Origin: Marinilabiliaceae bacterium ANBcel2
GTDB lineage: Bacteria > Bacteroidota > Bacteroidia > Bacteroidales > Marinilabiliaceae
NCBI GenBank assembly: GCA_029688995.1
Contig: JARULA010000002.1
Location: 124,001 to 188,000, forward strand
DNA length: 64,000 nt
Direction of reading: 5' to 3'
Position 1 is the first letter of the stretch. Each line of letters begins with the position of its first letter. Under the pieces are notes generated by a model, which saw only the letters and a program-made list of their open reading frames with translations, had not been told where the DNA came from and searched no databases. Of the stretch, positions 36,642-45,656 are shown in pieces. Both the position numbers and the translations under genes were made by a program.

Positions 36642-38435
36642 TCAACCATTAAAATAATTAAATATAATTTCTGCTCGTTTCTGTCCCACTACTTTTGATA
36701 ACTTATCAACACTACTCTTTTTAATTGCATCAAAAGATTTGAACTCATTAAATAAGTCTTCTATAGTTTTAGATCCCACTCCATTAATAGATTCCAGCTC
36801 AGAACTTAATGCTCCTTTGCTCCTTTTATCACGATGAAATGAGAGTCCGAAGCGATGAGCTTCATTTCTCAAATGTTGTATTAACTTTAATGAAGAGCTG
36901 TTTTTATCGAGATATAAAGGGACAGGATCACCGGGGAAAAAAAGCTCTTCGAGTCGTTCAGCAATACTAATAACAGCAATATCATCTAACAAGTTAAGTC
37001 TATTTAATGCATTAACTGCCGACCCCAACTGGCCTTTACCTCCATCAATAACAATTAACTGCGGCAGAGACAGTCCCTCATCCTTTAACCGCTTATAGCG
37101 TCTATAAACAACCTCCTCCATAGATAGATAATCATTTGGTCCCTCTACAGTTTTAATATTAAAATGACGATACTCCTTTTTAGAAGGTCTCCCCTTTTTA
37201 AAAACAACACAGGCAGCAACAGGATAAGTTCCCTGAATGTTTGAATTATCAAAACATTCAATATGAAGAGGTACACTTTTTAATCTTAAATCTTTTTGCA
37301 AATTCTCCAGTAAAAGAACATTTTTTGACCGCTTATTGCGATTAGCTTCCTGTTTAAGTTTCTCTATTCGGTAATATTTTACATTCCTTTGTGAGAGTTC
37401 GAGCAGTTTTTTCTTATCACCTTTTTGAGGTATAGTATAGACTAAATGGTTTAGTTCAATATCTGGTTTAACCGGTACTATAATCTCCTTAGAATTACTA
37501 TTGAAACGTTCTCTTATATCAACAATAGCTAAAGATAAAATATCTAAAACATTTTCATCCAGCCTCTTTGTATACTCAACTGTATGAGCTTGTACAACCG
37601 CACCGTTTAAGACTTTTAAAAAATTAATGAAAACACTTTTTTCATCATCCAAAAAGGAGTATACATCAACATTATCAATTCTTGAGTTAACAATAGTTGA
37701 CCTACTTTGATAGCCTGATAAAATATTAATTCTCTCTCTTATCTCTTCAGCTTCCTCAAATTTATAACTATCGGCATAATTCAACATCATCTCTTTTAAA
37801 TAGCGAATAAGCGAATTGATATTACCCTTTAAAATATTATTGACCTCAGATATATATGTAAGATATTCGCTCTCTATTTGGAACCCCTCACAAGGAGCTT
37901 TACAATTACCAATATGATACTCGAGGCACTTCTTATATTTTTTTTGTTTTATATTATCCGGACTTAAATCATAGCGGCAGGTACGTAAGGGATATAAACG
38001 ACGAAAAAGATTTAATAATGTTCTTACCATTTTAACTGATGTATATGGTCCATAATAAGAACTACCATCTTTAATAAGTTTACGGGTTTGATATACTCTG
38101 GGGAAATACTCATTTTTTACTACAATCCAGGGAAAAGATTTATCATCCTTCAACAATACGTTATAGCGTGGTTGATATTTCTTTATTAAATTATTCTCCA
38201 AAAGCAGAGCATCCTCTTCACTATCAACGACAACATGATTAATATCTCTAATTTTAGTTATTAATACTCTGGTTTTTCCATTATCCGGCTCTCTATTAAA
38301 ATATGATGAGACTCTACGCCTTAAAGATTTAGCCTTACCTACATAAATAATTATGCCATCTTTATCAAAAAATTGATAAATACCAGGCTTATCAGGTAAT
38401 GCCAAAATTTTGTCTTGCAAATAAGCACGCTTCAT
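36642..38435 (-). CDS. uvrC: Excinuclease ABC subunit C
   Basis: This 597-residue protein makes both incisions around DNA lesions bound by UvrAB. It has an N-terminal GIY-YIG nuclease (DKPGIYQFFDKDGIIIYVGKAKSLRRRV), a Cys cluster (CRYDLSP...CLEYHIGNCKAPCEG), a UVR motif (about 200-235), the RNase H-like nuclease (HIECFDNSNIQGTYPVAACVVF, VIDGGKGQL) and a C-terminal helix-hairpin-helix (SINGVGSKTIEDLF). The order and length are normal. It lies 45 bp beyond the adenine deaminase gene. Confidence 0.97.
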   Translation of the reverse strand: MKRAYLQDKILALPDKPGIYQFFDKDGIIIYVGKAKSLRRRVSSYFNREPDNGKTRVLITKIRDINHVVVDSEEDALLLENNLIKKYQPRYNVLLKDDKSFPWIVVKNEYFPRVYQTRKLIKDGSSYYGPYTSVKMVRTLLNLFRRLYPLRTCRYDLSPDNIKQKKYKKCLEYHIGNCKAPCEGFQIESEYLTYISEVNNILKGNINSLIRYLKEMMLNYADSYKFEEAEEIRERINILSGYQSRSTIVNSRIDNVDVYSFLDDEKSVFINFLKVLNGAVVQAHTVEYTKRLDENVLDILSLAIVDIRERFNSNSKEIIVPVKPDIELNHLVYTIPQKGDKKKLLELSQRNVKYYRIEKLKQEANRNKRSKNVLLLENLQKDLRLKSVPLHIECFDNSNIQGTYPVAACVVFKKGRPSKKEYRHFNIKTVEGPNDYLSMEEVVYRRYKRLKDEGLSLPQLIVIDGGKGQLGSAVNALNRLNLLDDIAVISIAERLEELFFPGDPVPLYLDKNSSSLKLIQHLRNEAHRFGLSFHRDKRSKGALSSELESINGVGSKTIEDLFNEFKSFDAIKKSSVDKLSKVVGQKRAEIIFNYFNG

Positions 38436-38480
38436 TGTTCAATCAATCTAATTTTATTATGGCATGAAAATAGCAATTAA

Positions 38481-40124
38481 CTACTTAAATATAGACTCAA
38501 ACTGAAAATTATCACTACAAAAAAGACCTTTGTCACTTAGTTTTAGTGAAGGTATAACTAATAATGATAAAAAAGAGAGTGTCATAAAAGGAGCAGAAAG
38601 TTGTGATCCGGATTTTTTGGCTAAAGAGTCTATCTCGGTATAGAGCAGAGCCACTTCATTAACAGACTCTAAACTCATCAATCCGGCTACAGGCAGAGGC
38701 AATATTTTTAAACCTTCACTACACTTAATTCCTATACCACCTTTATTATCAACGATATTATTTATAAGCTCAACTATATATTGATCATCTGTTCCTGCAA
38801 CTACTATATTATGACTATCATGAGCAACTGTCCCTCCTATAGCACCATCTTTTAACCCTATATTCTTAACAAATCCTATCGAAGGTGTGCTGTGACTATA
38901 TCGATTATAAACCACTAATTTGATAATATCCTGCTTGAGATCACCATTTAAATAGTTATTGCGATATTCTCTAATATCCCAATTAAAAATATCAGTTATT
39001 AACTCTCCATCTTTAACATTGATAACCTGAGCATAAGTAGCATAATCTGGAACCTTAAGTAAAAAATCTTCATGAGTAACTTTCTTAGCACAAAAATTAT
39101 TTATTGCTACTTGTGGTGATAACGAAAATTTATAACCCTCTTCACTATTATATGCTTCACTTCCATCTATAAAAGTTGATAAAACATTTAAATCCTTTAA
39201 ACTGTCAACAATAATAAAATCTGCAAGATCTCCTTCCTTTAATAATCCTATAGGTAATTTATAATGTTTAATCGGATTTATTATTGCTGCTTTCAAAAGT
39301 TTAAAAATATCAACTCCATAGCTAAGACCCAGACGAATAATTCGATCAATATGTCCGTTAGAAAGAATTTCGTCGGGATGACTATCATCAGTACAGAGCA
39401 TAACATCATCGGGAAATTGAGAAATCAATGGGTAAAGATTTTTAAAGTTTTTTGCTGCACTCCCATCCCTTATCAATATTTTCATTCCTTTCATGATCTT
39501 CTCTTTTGCTTCAATATATGTACTACACTCATGATCTGTAGATATCCCACAAGAGATATAGTAATCGAGATCTTTGCCAGACAATCCGGGAGCATGTCCA
39601 TCTATAACTTTATTAAGTTTCTTTGCACTAGCAATCTTTTTATCTATTTCAGGATCCCCATTAATTACTCCGGGATAATTCATAACCTCAGATAAAAACC
39701 ATATTTGGTCATTAGAGAGCAGCTCTAAAACATCTTGCGAGTTGATGCAAGCGCCGGAGGTTTCAAAGTTGGTAGCAGGAACAGATGAAGGAGCACCATT
39801 AAAAAACTTTAAAGGAACTGTTAAACCATTATTAATCATATAATAGACGCCGGATTTACCACAAACATTGGCAATCTCATGTGGATCACAAATAACTGCT
39901 ATTGTTCCATGTGGAACAGTAGCGGCTGCAAAATGTGAAGGTAATAACATAGAGCTTTCTATATGAATATGACTATCAACAAAACCAGGTAGAATATAAC
40001 GATCAGGAACTTCTCGAGAATTAACCCTGGCAACTTTGACAATTAATCCATCCCTAATGGTTAACGAACCTGGAAATATACTTTCGTTCTCAATATCGAC
40101 AATATGCCCTAAAATTTTTTCCAT
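38481..40124 (-). CDS. ade: Adenine deaminase
   Basis: This 547-residue amidohydrolase converts adenine to hypoxanthine. The N-terminus has the metal-binding strand PGFVDSHIHIESSM; IDGHAPGLSGKDLDYYISCGISTDHECST and LCTDDSHPDEILSNGHIDRIIRLG supply further ligands; GGTVAHDSHNIVVAG marks the C-terminal Ade domain. This set separates it from dihydroorotases and hydantoinases. A long gene-free stretch lies upstream. No purine riboswitch was recognised there. Confidence 0.94.
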   Translation of the reverse strand: MEKILGHIVDIENESIFPGSLTIRDGLIVKVARVNSREVPDRYILPGFVDSHIHIESSMLLPSHFAAATVPHGTIAVICDPHEIANVCGKSGVYYMINNGLTVPLKFFNGAPSSVPATNFETSGACINSQDVLELLSNDQIWFLSEVMNYPGVINGDPEIDKKIASAKKLNKVIDGHAPGLSGKDLDYYISCGISTDHECSTYIEAKEKIMKGMKILIRDGSAAKNFKNLYPLISQFPDDVMLCTDDSHPDEILSNGHIDRIIRLGLSYGVDIFKLLKAAIINPIKHYKLPIGLLKEGDLADFIIVDSLKDLNVLSTFIDGSEAYNSEEGYKFSLSPQVAINNFCAKKVTHEDFLLKVPDYATYAQVINVKDGELITDIFNWDIREYRNNYLNGDLKQDIIKLVVYNRYSHSTPSIGFVKNIGLKDGAIGGTVAHDSHNIVVAGTDDQYIVELINNIVDNKGGIGIKCSEGLKILPLPVAGLMSLESVNEVALLYTEIDSLAKKSGSQLSAPFMTLSFLSLLVIPSLKLSDKGLFCSDNFQFESIFK

Positions 40125-40302
40125 TAGAATATATTTTAATTAAATAACCAATAAAACTTTAATAGCAACAATAAGTTAAATGAAAAAATTGCCTATTCAA
40201 AACTAATAGCTTTTGTTAAGCTCCATTTATAATGGAGTCAAAAAATCAAATCTATATCAAAAAGTTAATCAATAATAATAAAAAAATTCCTATATAGTGA
40301 AT

Positions 40303-40417
40303 TAGACAATCATATAAAAGACTATAAATTATACACTAAAAATAGACAATCAATTATTTATAATCTTTTTATCAAAAAACCCTCTAGCAGATGTCATTTG
40401 TTAAAAATAGACAATCA
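40303..40417. repeat. Three direct copies of TAGACAATCA
   Basis: Copies start at 40303, 40343 and 40408. The second and third share a longer core, TAAAAATAGACAATCAAT. Spacing is uneven (40 and 65 bp), so they are not a CRISPR array. They could be protein-binding sites upstream of ade. A related ATAGACAAT occurs at 53,358 in the origin-like region. Confidence 0.5.
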
Positions 40418-41544
40418 ATAAATGCCAATACTATAACGATTTAAATGCTTACTCAAAGCTGAACAATTAAATTTATATAAAACTATCAGATTATAAATAT
40501 CAAAGAAGAAGATTTAAGAAGAAGACAAAACTGAGTTATCCGGTATTAAAACCTTACTCCTTATAGTGCCATATTCAAATAGACTATAGCTTTTCAATAA
40601 ATAAATAAATCTAAATGAATTTTTAGAAAAATAAATAGCTTTATCAAGTACAGCTAAGGATACAAAGCTGGTTATATACGCCAGACAAATTTATGTAGCA
40701 AGTTTTCGTTGTAATCTGGATTAAAGCTATTCTGCTATAATCTAGGAAAATCAATTTAAAAATATTTTGCTATAAATATGGATCTACTGAAGAGTTCTGT
40801 TAGAATAATGGGCAATATTTAATACTCACAAGCACCTCTTGATTTTTTTACTAGGGACTCATTCATGTTAGATGCTGCATGCTGACCTTTCTGGTTGTGA
40901 CACAAAAAGAAGACCTTAGATTTATACTAAGATGGGGAAATGTAAACTTCATCCCGGCCTAAAGAAACATTAGCTAACATAGCTAGATAGGAGAAAGACA
41001 AATTAACAGACACCCTTAATTCGCCCATAACAACTATAATTGATCGGTCTTTAAAGTTTAATAACCAAATCGATAAAATTCTTACCTATATACATTTTAG
41101 TTATTTCTTCAAAAAAAAATTTAACGTACCGTAGAAAATTCGAATTCAATTTGAATTATTTGAGCAATAATCTTTGGATAATTCAAGAAAGCTAAAAAAA
41201 GATTAACCATTCTCTATTCCCCTATTTTTATAGCGATAAAATAGTCTTTATTAAAAATTATGAGAATTATTTATCTGTGATAGAGGTGAAAATGTTCCAA
41301 TAATAGATATTTATTAATAAAAAAATTTAATAATAGCTTAAATTAGATAATAAGCTTATCTGTTTTTAAATTTTAAAATTGCAACTAATATAATAATAAA
41401 AAAATAGTGCCCACTTTTAAAAATAAAGAATCTAAAACAGAAGTACCAGAAAATAAAATTAAGCAAAATTCGACAAATCTGTAACAAACTATTTAAAAGA
41501 GTGAAAATGGATATTGCCTATATAAAATATATTCAAAAACATTC

Positions 41545-41560
41545 GGTTCCACGTGGAACA
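41545..41560. promoter_or_regulatory. parS: parS-like ParB-binding site (variant)
   Basis: GGTTCCACGTGGAACA contains the 14-bp perfect palindrome GTTCCACGTGGAAC. It is the bacterial parS palindrome with a symmetrical T-to-C change in each half, a form known from pseudomonad chromosomes. It abuts the mnmG stop codon at 41561. A canonical parS is 12.9 kb away at 54,463. parS sites mark the origin-proximal part of chromosomes. Confidence 0.75.
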
Positions 41561-43438
41561 TCACCTGCCCAAAAGTACCAATAAAACATTTATATCGGCC
41601 GGCGAAACTCCACTAATTCGAGAAGCTTGCCCTATAGTTTCAGGTTTAATAAGTGCAAGTTTTTGACGCCCCTCTGTGGAAATAGTATGTATATTACTAT
41701 AATCAAATTTGTCTTTAATATAAATATTTTCTAATCTATGAAGTTTGTCGGCAATTTTCCTTTCTCTTGTAATATATCCTGAATACTTAATTAATATTTC
41801 AGCTGATTCTATAATCTCTTCAAAACGTTCCCCGGGAATAGTAGAATAAAATCTATCCAATTCTTCGACAATATCTCCCAACTCTTTAAGTTTAATATGA
41901 GGACGGGTAACAATTGAAGATAACTTTACACCCTGTTTTAAAGAGGAGCTATTAACGGATTTTAAATAAGGATTAACCTGCTCTGGCTTAATACTAATAT
42001 TATTGATTAGATTAATAATCTCATCTCTATATCGAATCTTCTCCTGCAATAATGAATATCTTTCTTTATTAACTAAACCAATAGAATATCCTCTGGGTGT
42101 TAAACGAACATCAGCATCATCCTGGCGCAATAAAATTCTATATTCAGCTCTACTGGTAAACATTCTGTAAGGTTCATCAACACCTTTAGTGACGAGATCA
42201 TCAATTAAAACTCCAATATAAGCTTCATCTCTATCGAGTTTAAACAGCTTTTGATCCTTCAAGTTAAGAGATGCATTAATACCTGCTATCAAACCCTGGG
42301 CAGCAGCCTCCTCATACCCGGTGGTACCATTAATTTGCCCAGCTAAATATAGATTGTTCAAGAGTTTAGATTGCAGGGTATGATATAACTGTTGTGGGTC
42401 TAAGTAATCATATTCAATAGCATAACCGGCTCGAAAAAATTTCGCATTCTGGAGTCCGGGAACGAGCCGTAAAGCTTCAAACTGAATTTCTGAAGGTAAA
42501 GAACTGCTAAACCCATTAAGATAATACTCTACAGTTGATTCTCCTTCAGGCTCTAAATAGAGTTGGTGCAGAGATTTATCAGGAAAAGTTACAATTTTTG
42601 TTTCAATACTGGGACAATAACGCGGTCCGGTACTTTGGATGGTTCCATCATACATAGGACTGGAAGATAAACCTTTATTAATAACGCTATGCACATCACT
42701 ATTAGTATAGGTAATGTAACAACTACGCTGATTTAAAGTAGTACCGCTATCTGGCAGATAGCTAAACTTATAAAAAGAGTCCTCCCCAGCCTGCTCTTCC
42801 ATCTGAGAAAAATCAACACTACGACCATCTACTCTAACAGGAGTACCAGTCTTCATTCGTCCAACATTAAAGCCTAAGCTTTGAAGTTTATCAGAAAGAC
42901 CTTTTGAAGCAGGCTCCGAAATACGACCGCCCTCAATTTGAACACTTCCTATATGCATCAAACCATTTAAAAAAGTGCCGGTAGTTAAAATAACCTTTTT
43001 AGCAAAAAATTCAATTCCTGTTTTAGTGATAACTCCATGAACTGATTTATCTCTAATAATTAAATCCTCAACACTGTCTTGCCAAAAAGAGATGTTACTA
43101 TTACTCTCCAATATAGTTCTCCACTTTCTGGAAAAAAGAATTCTATCACATTGAGATCTGGGACTCCACATAGCAGGTCCCTTACTACGATTGAGCATTC
43201 GAAACTGAATCGAAGAGAAATCGGTTACAATACCCATATAGCCACCCAAAGAATCAATTTCCCGTACAATTTGCCCCTTAGCTATTCCACCTATTGCCGG
43301 ATTACAACTCATCTGTGCAATCCTATCCATATCGTGAGTAATCAAAAGAACATTCATTCCAAGATTACCACATGCCATAGCAGCTTCACATCCCGCATGT
43401 CCGCCACCAACTATAATAATATCATAACTACGCAACAT
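41561..43438 (-). CDS. mnmG: tRNA uridine-5-carboxymethylaminomethyl modification enzyme MnmG
   Basis: This 625-residue FAD protein modifies U34 of several tRNAs together with the GTPase MnmE. It starts with the dinucleotide-binding IIVGGGHAGCEAA, then SCNPAIGGIAKGQIVREIDSLGG, GRMKTGTPVRVD, QQLYHTLQSK and LAGQINGTTGYEEAAAQGLIAG. The C-terminal domain ends SGVSPADINVLLVLLGR. In many bacteria this gene (also called gidA) lies near the replication origin, which fits the parS site at its 3' end. mnmE is not in the window. Confidence 0.97.
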   Translation of the reverse strand: MLRSYDIIIVGGGHAGCEAAMACGNLGMNVLLITHDMDRIAQMSCNPAIGGIAKGQIVREIDSLGGYMGIVTDFSSIQFRMLNRSKGPAMWSPRSQCDRILFSRKWRTILESNSNISFWQDSVEDLIIRDKSVHGVITKTGIEFFAKKVILTTGTFLNGLMHIGSVQIEGGRISEPASKGLSDKLQSLGFNVGRMKTGTPVRVDGRSVDFSQMEEQAGEDSFYKFSYLPDSGTTLNQRSCYITYTNSDVHSVINKGLSSSPMYDGTIQSTGPRYCPSIETKIVTFPDKSLHQLYLEPEGESTVEYYLNGFSSSLPSEIQFEALRLVPGLQNAKFFRAGYAIEYDYLDPQQLYHTLQSKLLNNLYLAGQINGTTGYEEAAAQGLIAGINASLNLKDQKLFKLDRDEAYIGVLIDDLVTKGVDEPYRMFTSRAEYRILLRQDDADVRLTPRGYSIGLVNKERYSLLQEKIRYRDEIINLINNISIKPEQVNPYLKSVNSSSLKQGVKLSSIVTRPHIKLKELGDIVEELDRFYSTIPGERFEEIIESAEILIKYSGYITRERKIADKLHRLENIYIKDKFDYSNIHTISTEGRQKLALIKPETIGQASRISGVSPADINVLLVLLGR

Positions 43439-43509
43439 ATATATCTATATAAATAATTAATATAGTGAAATATTAATACTACTTATCATAATTAAGCTAA
43501 AATCCGTAA

Positions 43510-43517
43510 CAAATTTA
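43510..43517 (-). promoter_or_regulatory. Candidate -7 element upstream of mnmG
   Basis: The plus-strand CAAATTTA reads TAAATTTG on the minus strand, a full match to TAnnTTTG, 71 bp before the mnmG ATG. No good -33 TTG is visible. It suggests mnmG has its own promoter despite lying downstream of ybeY. Confidence 0.35.
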
Positions 43518-43593
43518 AAGTAGTTAAGTAAATTTATACGAATAAGAAAAGAAAAAATAATAAAGGAATAATAAACTACAGTAAATCAAGTCT

Positions 43594-44031
43594 TTAAGAA
43601 TACTTGGACAGATAAAGTTCAAGGGCATCATCTTCAACTTTCCTCATCACTTCCTTTTCCTCATCAGTTAAATCATTAAAACCAATAAAATGAAATATCC
43701 CATGTATGAGTACTCTTAATAATTCATTAAAAAAAGAAACACTATACTTATCACTATTAGTTTTAACAGTATCTAAACTAATAAAAATATCACCACTAAT
43801 AAATTTGTCCGAAGAATAATCAAAAGAGATAATATCGGTATAATAATCATGGCCTATATAATCTCTGTTCATTTTTAGTAAATACTCATCATTACAAAAT
43901 ATAAACGAAACTTCTCCTAAATCAAAATCATTAGAAGAGACAACTTCATAAATCCATCTACGAATAGAATCGTAATCAAAATCGGGTGTAGTAAACCCTT
44001 CAGAAAAAAAAGCAATAGAGGAGTTACTCAT
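43594..44031 (-). CDS. ybeY: Endoribonuclease YbeY (rRNA maturation factor)
   Basis: This 145-residue protein matches YbeY, involved in 16S rRNA maturation and ribosome quality control. It has YYTDIISFDYS and the metal site LRVLIHGIFHFIGFND. The usual zinc motif is H-x3-H-x5-H; here the first two His (110, 114) are kept but the third position is Asp120. I recall a similar non-His residue in other Bacteroidota YbeY proteins, so it is probably a lineage feature. The gene overlaps the RsbW-like gene by 4 bp. Confidence 0.92.
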   Translation of the reverse strand: MSNSSIAFFSEGFTTPDFDYDSIRRWIYEVVSSNDFDLGEVSFIFCNDEYLLKMNRDYIGHDYYTDIISFDYSSDKFISGDIFISLDTVKTNSDKYSVSFFNELLRVLIHGIFHFIGFNDLTDEEKEVMRKVEDDALELYLSKYS

Positions 44032-44423
44032 GAAAGACTAAAAAATAATTTTACCTGATTACCAGATTCATTAAATTCAATCTTATCGGTAAGATGGGAC
44101 ATAAGAAAAATACCTCTTCCATGACTCTTCTCAATATTCTCCTCAGTAGTTGGATCGGGAAGATTATTATAATCAAAACCCTCACCCTCATCTGTTATAG
44201 TAAAAATCAATTCATCTTTAGATAGCTGATACTCTAAATATACTCTCTTATTTTTGTCCAACTTGTTACCGTGAACAATTGCATTATTAACACCCTCTAC
44301 GACTGCAAGTAAGAGCTTACCGTACACATCGGAATTTAACTGATATTCGGCACATATCTCATCTATAAGCTTTTCAACTATGGATATGTTCTTTATCTCT
44401 GATTCTAATTCTTTTTTATACAC
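44028..44423 (-). CDS. RsbW-like anti-sigma/serine kinase ATPase
   Basis: This 131-residue protein is a single HATPase_c domain of the RsbW/SpoIIAB type: VVEGVNNAIVHGN (N-box), FTITDEGEGFD (G1) and SHGRGIFLMSHLTDKIEF (G2). Proteins of this type bind or phosphorylate anti-sigma-factor antagonists in partner switching. The start codon is GTG at 44423; no suitable ATG exists. Its stop overlaps the ybeY start, so they are translationally coupled. No antagonist or sigma factor gene is adjacent. Confidence 0.85.
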   Translation of the reverse strand: MYKKELESEIKNISIVEKLIDEICAEYQLNSDVYGKLLLAVVEGVNNAIVHGNKLDKNKRVYLEYQLSKDELIFTITDEGEGFDYNNLPDPTTEENIEKSHGRGIFLMSHLTDKIEFNESGNQVKLFFSLS

Positions 44424-44519
44424 AGTATCCCGCTTTAAATTAAAACTTATAAAATTTAAATAAGTATCTTTTTGGTTTATACTAAAATTAAAAAAAAGAG
44501 TTTCCTTTTTATCATAAAA

Positions 44520-45656
44520 TTAATTGCGCAACCAAATTGAAGGATCCAACTTCTGATTTTCATTCCATATCTCAAAGTGAAGAATACCATAATCATCTGT
44601 GGATCCCTTATACACTTTTCCTATCTCAGTACCGGCGCCTACTAACTCTCCCTGTGCAACAAAAACCTCTCTTAAATTAGCATAAACAGTCAAATAATCA
44701 CCATGCCGCATAATAATAGCAGTATTATAACCAGGTATAGCAACAATTCTACTAACCTCCCCCTGATGTACTGAATAGATAGATTCACCCTCTAATGATT
44801 GAATATCAATACCATTATTATTAATAGTAACATTATCCAAAACAGTATGTCGATGCTCACCAAATTGATTTACAATAATACCTCTATCAACAGGCCAGAT
44901 TAACCTTCCTTTAAAATCCTCAAAATCAATTCCCTCTGAACCTGTAGAGGCCGTTTCAATATATTCAAGAATTCTATTTTCAAGTTCATGGGCCTGTTTT
45001 TCCTTTTCCCGCAAAGATTGACGCAACCACTCCTCCTCAGCTCTTAATGATCGAATAAGCCTTGATTTACCTTCTCTGTTTTCCTCTAATTTAGAGTATT
45101 CCTCCTCTACTCGTTGAAGATTATTCTCTTTCCTCTGTCGCTGATTCTGGATATTTTGATTTAGGCCAATTAAACGATTCTGTTTCTCTACAAGTTGTTC
45201 CCCTTGTTGCTGTCTATATCTGGAATACTCTTTTAAAACCCGGTAACGTTGATAAGATTCGGCAAAACTGTTAGCACCCATAAAAAATACCAACTCATCT
45301 AAAGAATTTCTACGCTTATATGTATCTCTAATAAGTTGAGCATACTCATCTTTTAACTGCTCAATCTCTTCCTCTAACCGATTAATCTCTAATTGATTTG
45401 ATTCTATATCCCGATCTAAACTATTCAATTCATCACGTAAATCATGTAATACCTTTTCCCTGACAGAAATTTCCTGAGAAATAAGTGTAAGCTGCTGATA
45501 AGTATTTTCACGTGTAGATCTCTTTTGACCCAACTCTTTGTTAGTCTGTTCAATTTCTTCCAATAATCTTTCACGCTGATCTCTTAAATTATCAACGCCC
45601 TGGGAAAAACAGGAAACAGAAAGCAGTGTAAATATACTAAAAATCAATAACTTCAT
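44520..45656 (-). CDS. EnvC-like murein hydrolase activator (coiled coil plus degenerate LytM domain)
   Basis: This 378-residue protein has a signal peptide, a long coiled coil (about 12-230, with a Glu/Arg/Gln-rich hinge) and a C-terminal LytM/M23 domain (about 245-378). The peptidase metal site is broken: NNNGIDI stands where H-x3-D is expected, and LHFEI keeps only part of the HxH motif. It should therefore activate an amidase rather than cut, like EnvC, which FtsX controls. A longer frame starts at 45695; the ATG at 45656 places the signal peptide correctly. It overlaps the DUF4292 gene by 20 bp. Confidence 0.88.
   Translation of the reverse strand: MKLLIFSIFTLLSVSCFSQGVDNLRDQRERLLEEIEQTNKELGQKRSTRENTYQQLTLISQEISVREKVLHDLRDELNSLDRDIESNQLEINRLEEEIEQLKDEYAQLIRDTYKRRNSLDELVFFMGANSFAESYQRYRVLKEYSRYRQQQGEQLVEKQNRLIGLNQNIQNQRQRKENNLQRVEEEYSKLEENREGKSRLIRSLRAEEEWLRQSLREKEKQAHELENRILEYIETASTGSEGIDFEDFKGRLIWPVDRGIIVNQFGEHRHTVLDNVTINNNGIDIQSLEGESIYSVHQGEVSRIVAIPGYNTAIIMRHGDYLTVYANLREVFVAQGELVGAGTEIGKVYKGSTDDYGILHFEIWNENQKLDPSIWLRN

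Larger units (their letters stand above)
40125..41560. other. 1.4-kb gene-free AT-rich region between ade and mnmG
   Basis: No convincing gene, tRNA or rRNA is visible in this longest gap of the window. It contains three copies of TAGACAATCA (40303, 40343, 40408; the last two share an 18-nt core), a perfect 7-bp hairpin CTCCATT-TAT-AATGGAG at 40221-40237, a decayed-looking minus-strand frame at 40819-41028 interrupted by TAG, and a parS palindrome at its right edge. The stop-rich, repeat-poor sequence looks like decayed coding DNA or a long untranslated region. Confidence 0.6.

Noticed and set aside
39264-39695. 143-residue plus-strand frame opposite ade, and similar frames opposite mnmG (43079-43456) and the TerB-ABC gene (61431-61886)
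   Set aside because: All are antisense to genes with unmistakable motifs and have no recognisable features.
40303-40417. Possible CRISPR array from repeated TAGACAATCA
   Set aside because: Only three short copies with uneven spacing (40 and 65 bp), no palindromic repeat unit and no cas genes nearby.
40819-41028. Minus-strand frame of 69 sense codons interrupted by one TAG, considered as a pseudogene
   Set aside because: It matches no family I recognise, is short, and open frames of this size occur by chance. It is mentioned only within the gap description.
40125-41560. Purine riboswitch upstream of ade, or tRNA/rRNA genes in this gap
   Set aside because: No conserved junction pattern of a purine riboswitch and no T-loop GTTCRANNC-type sequence could be found.
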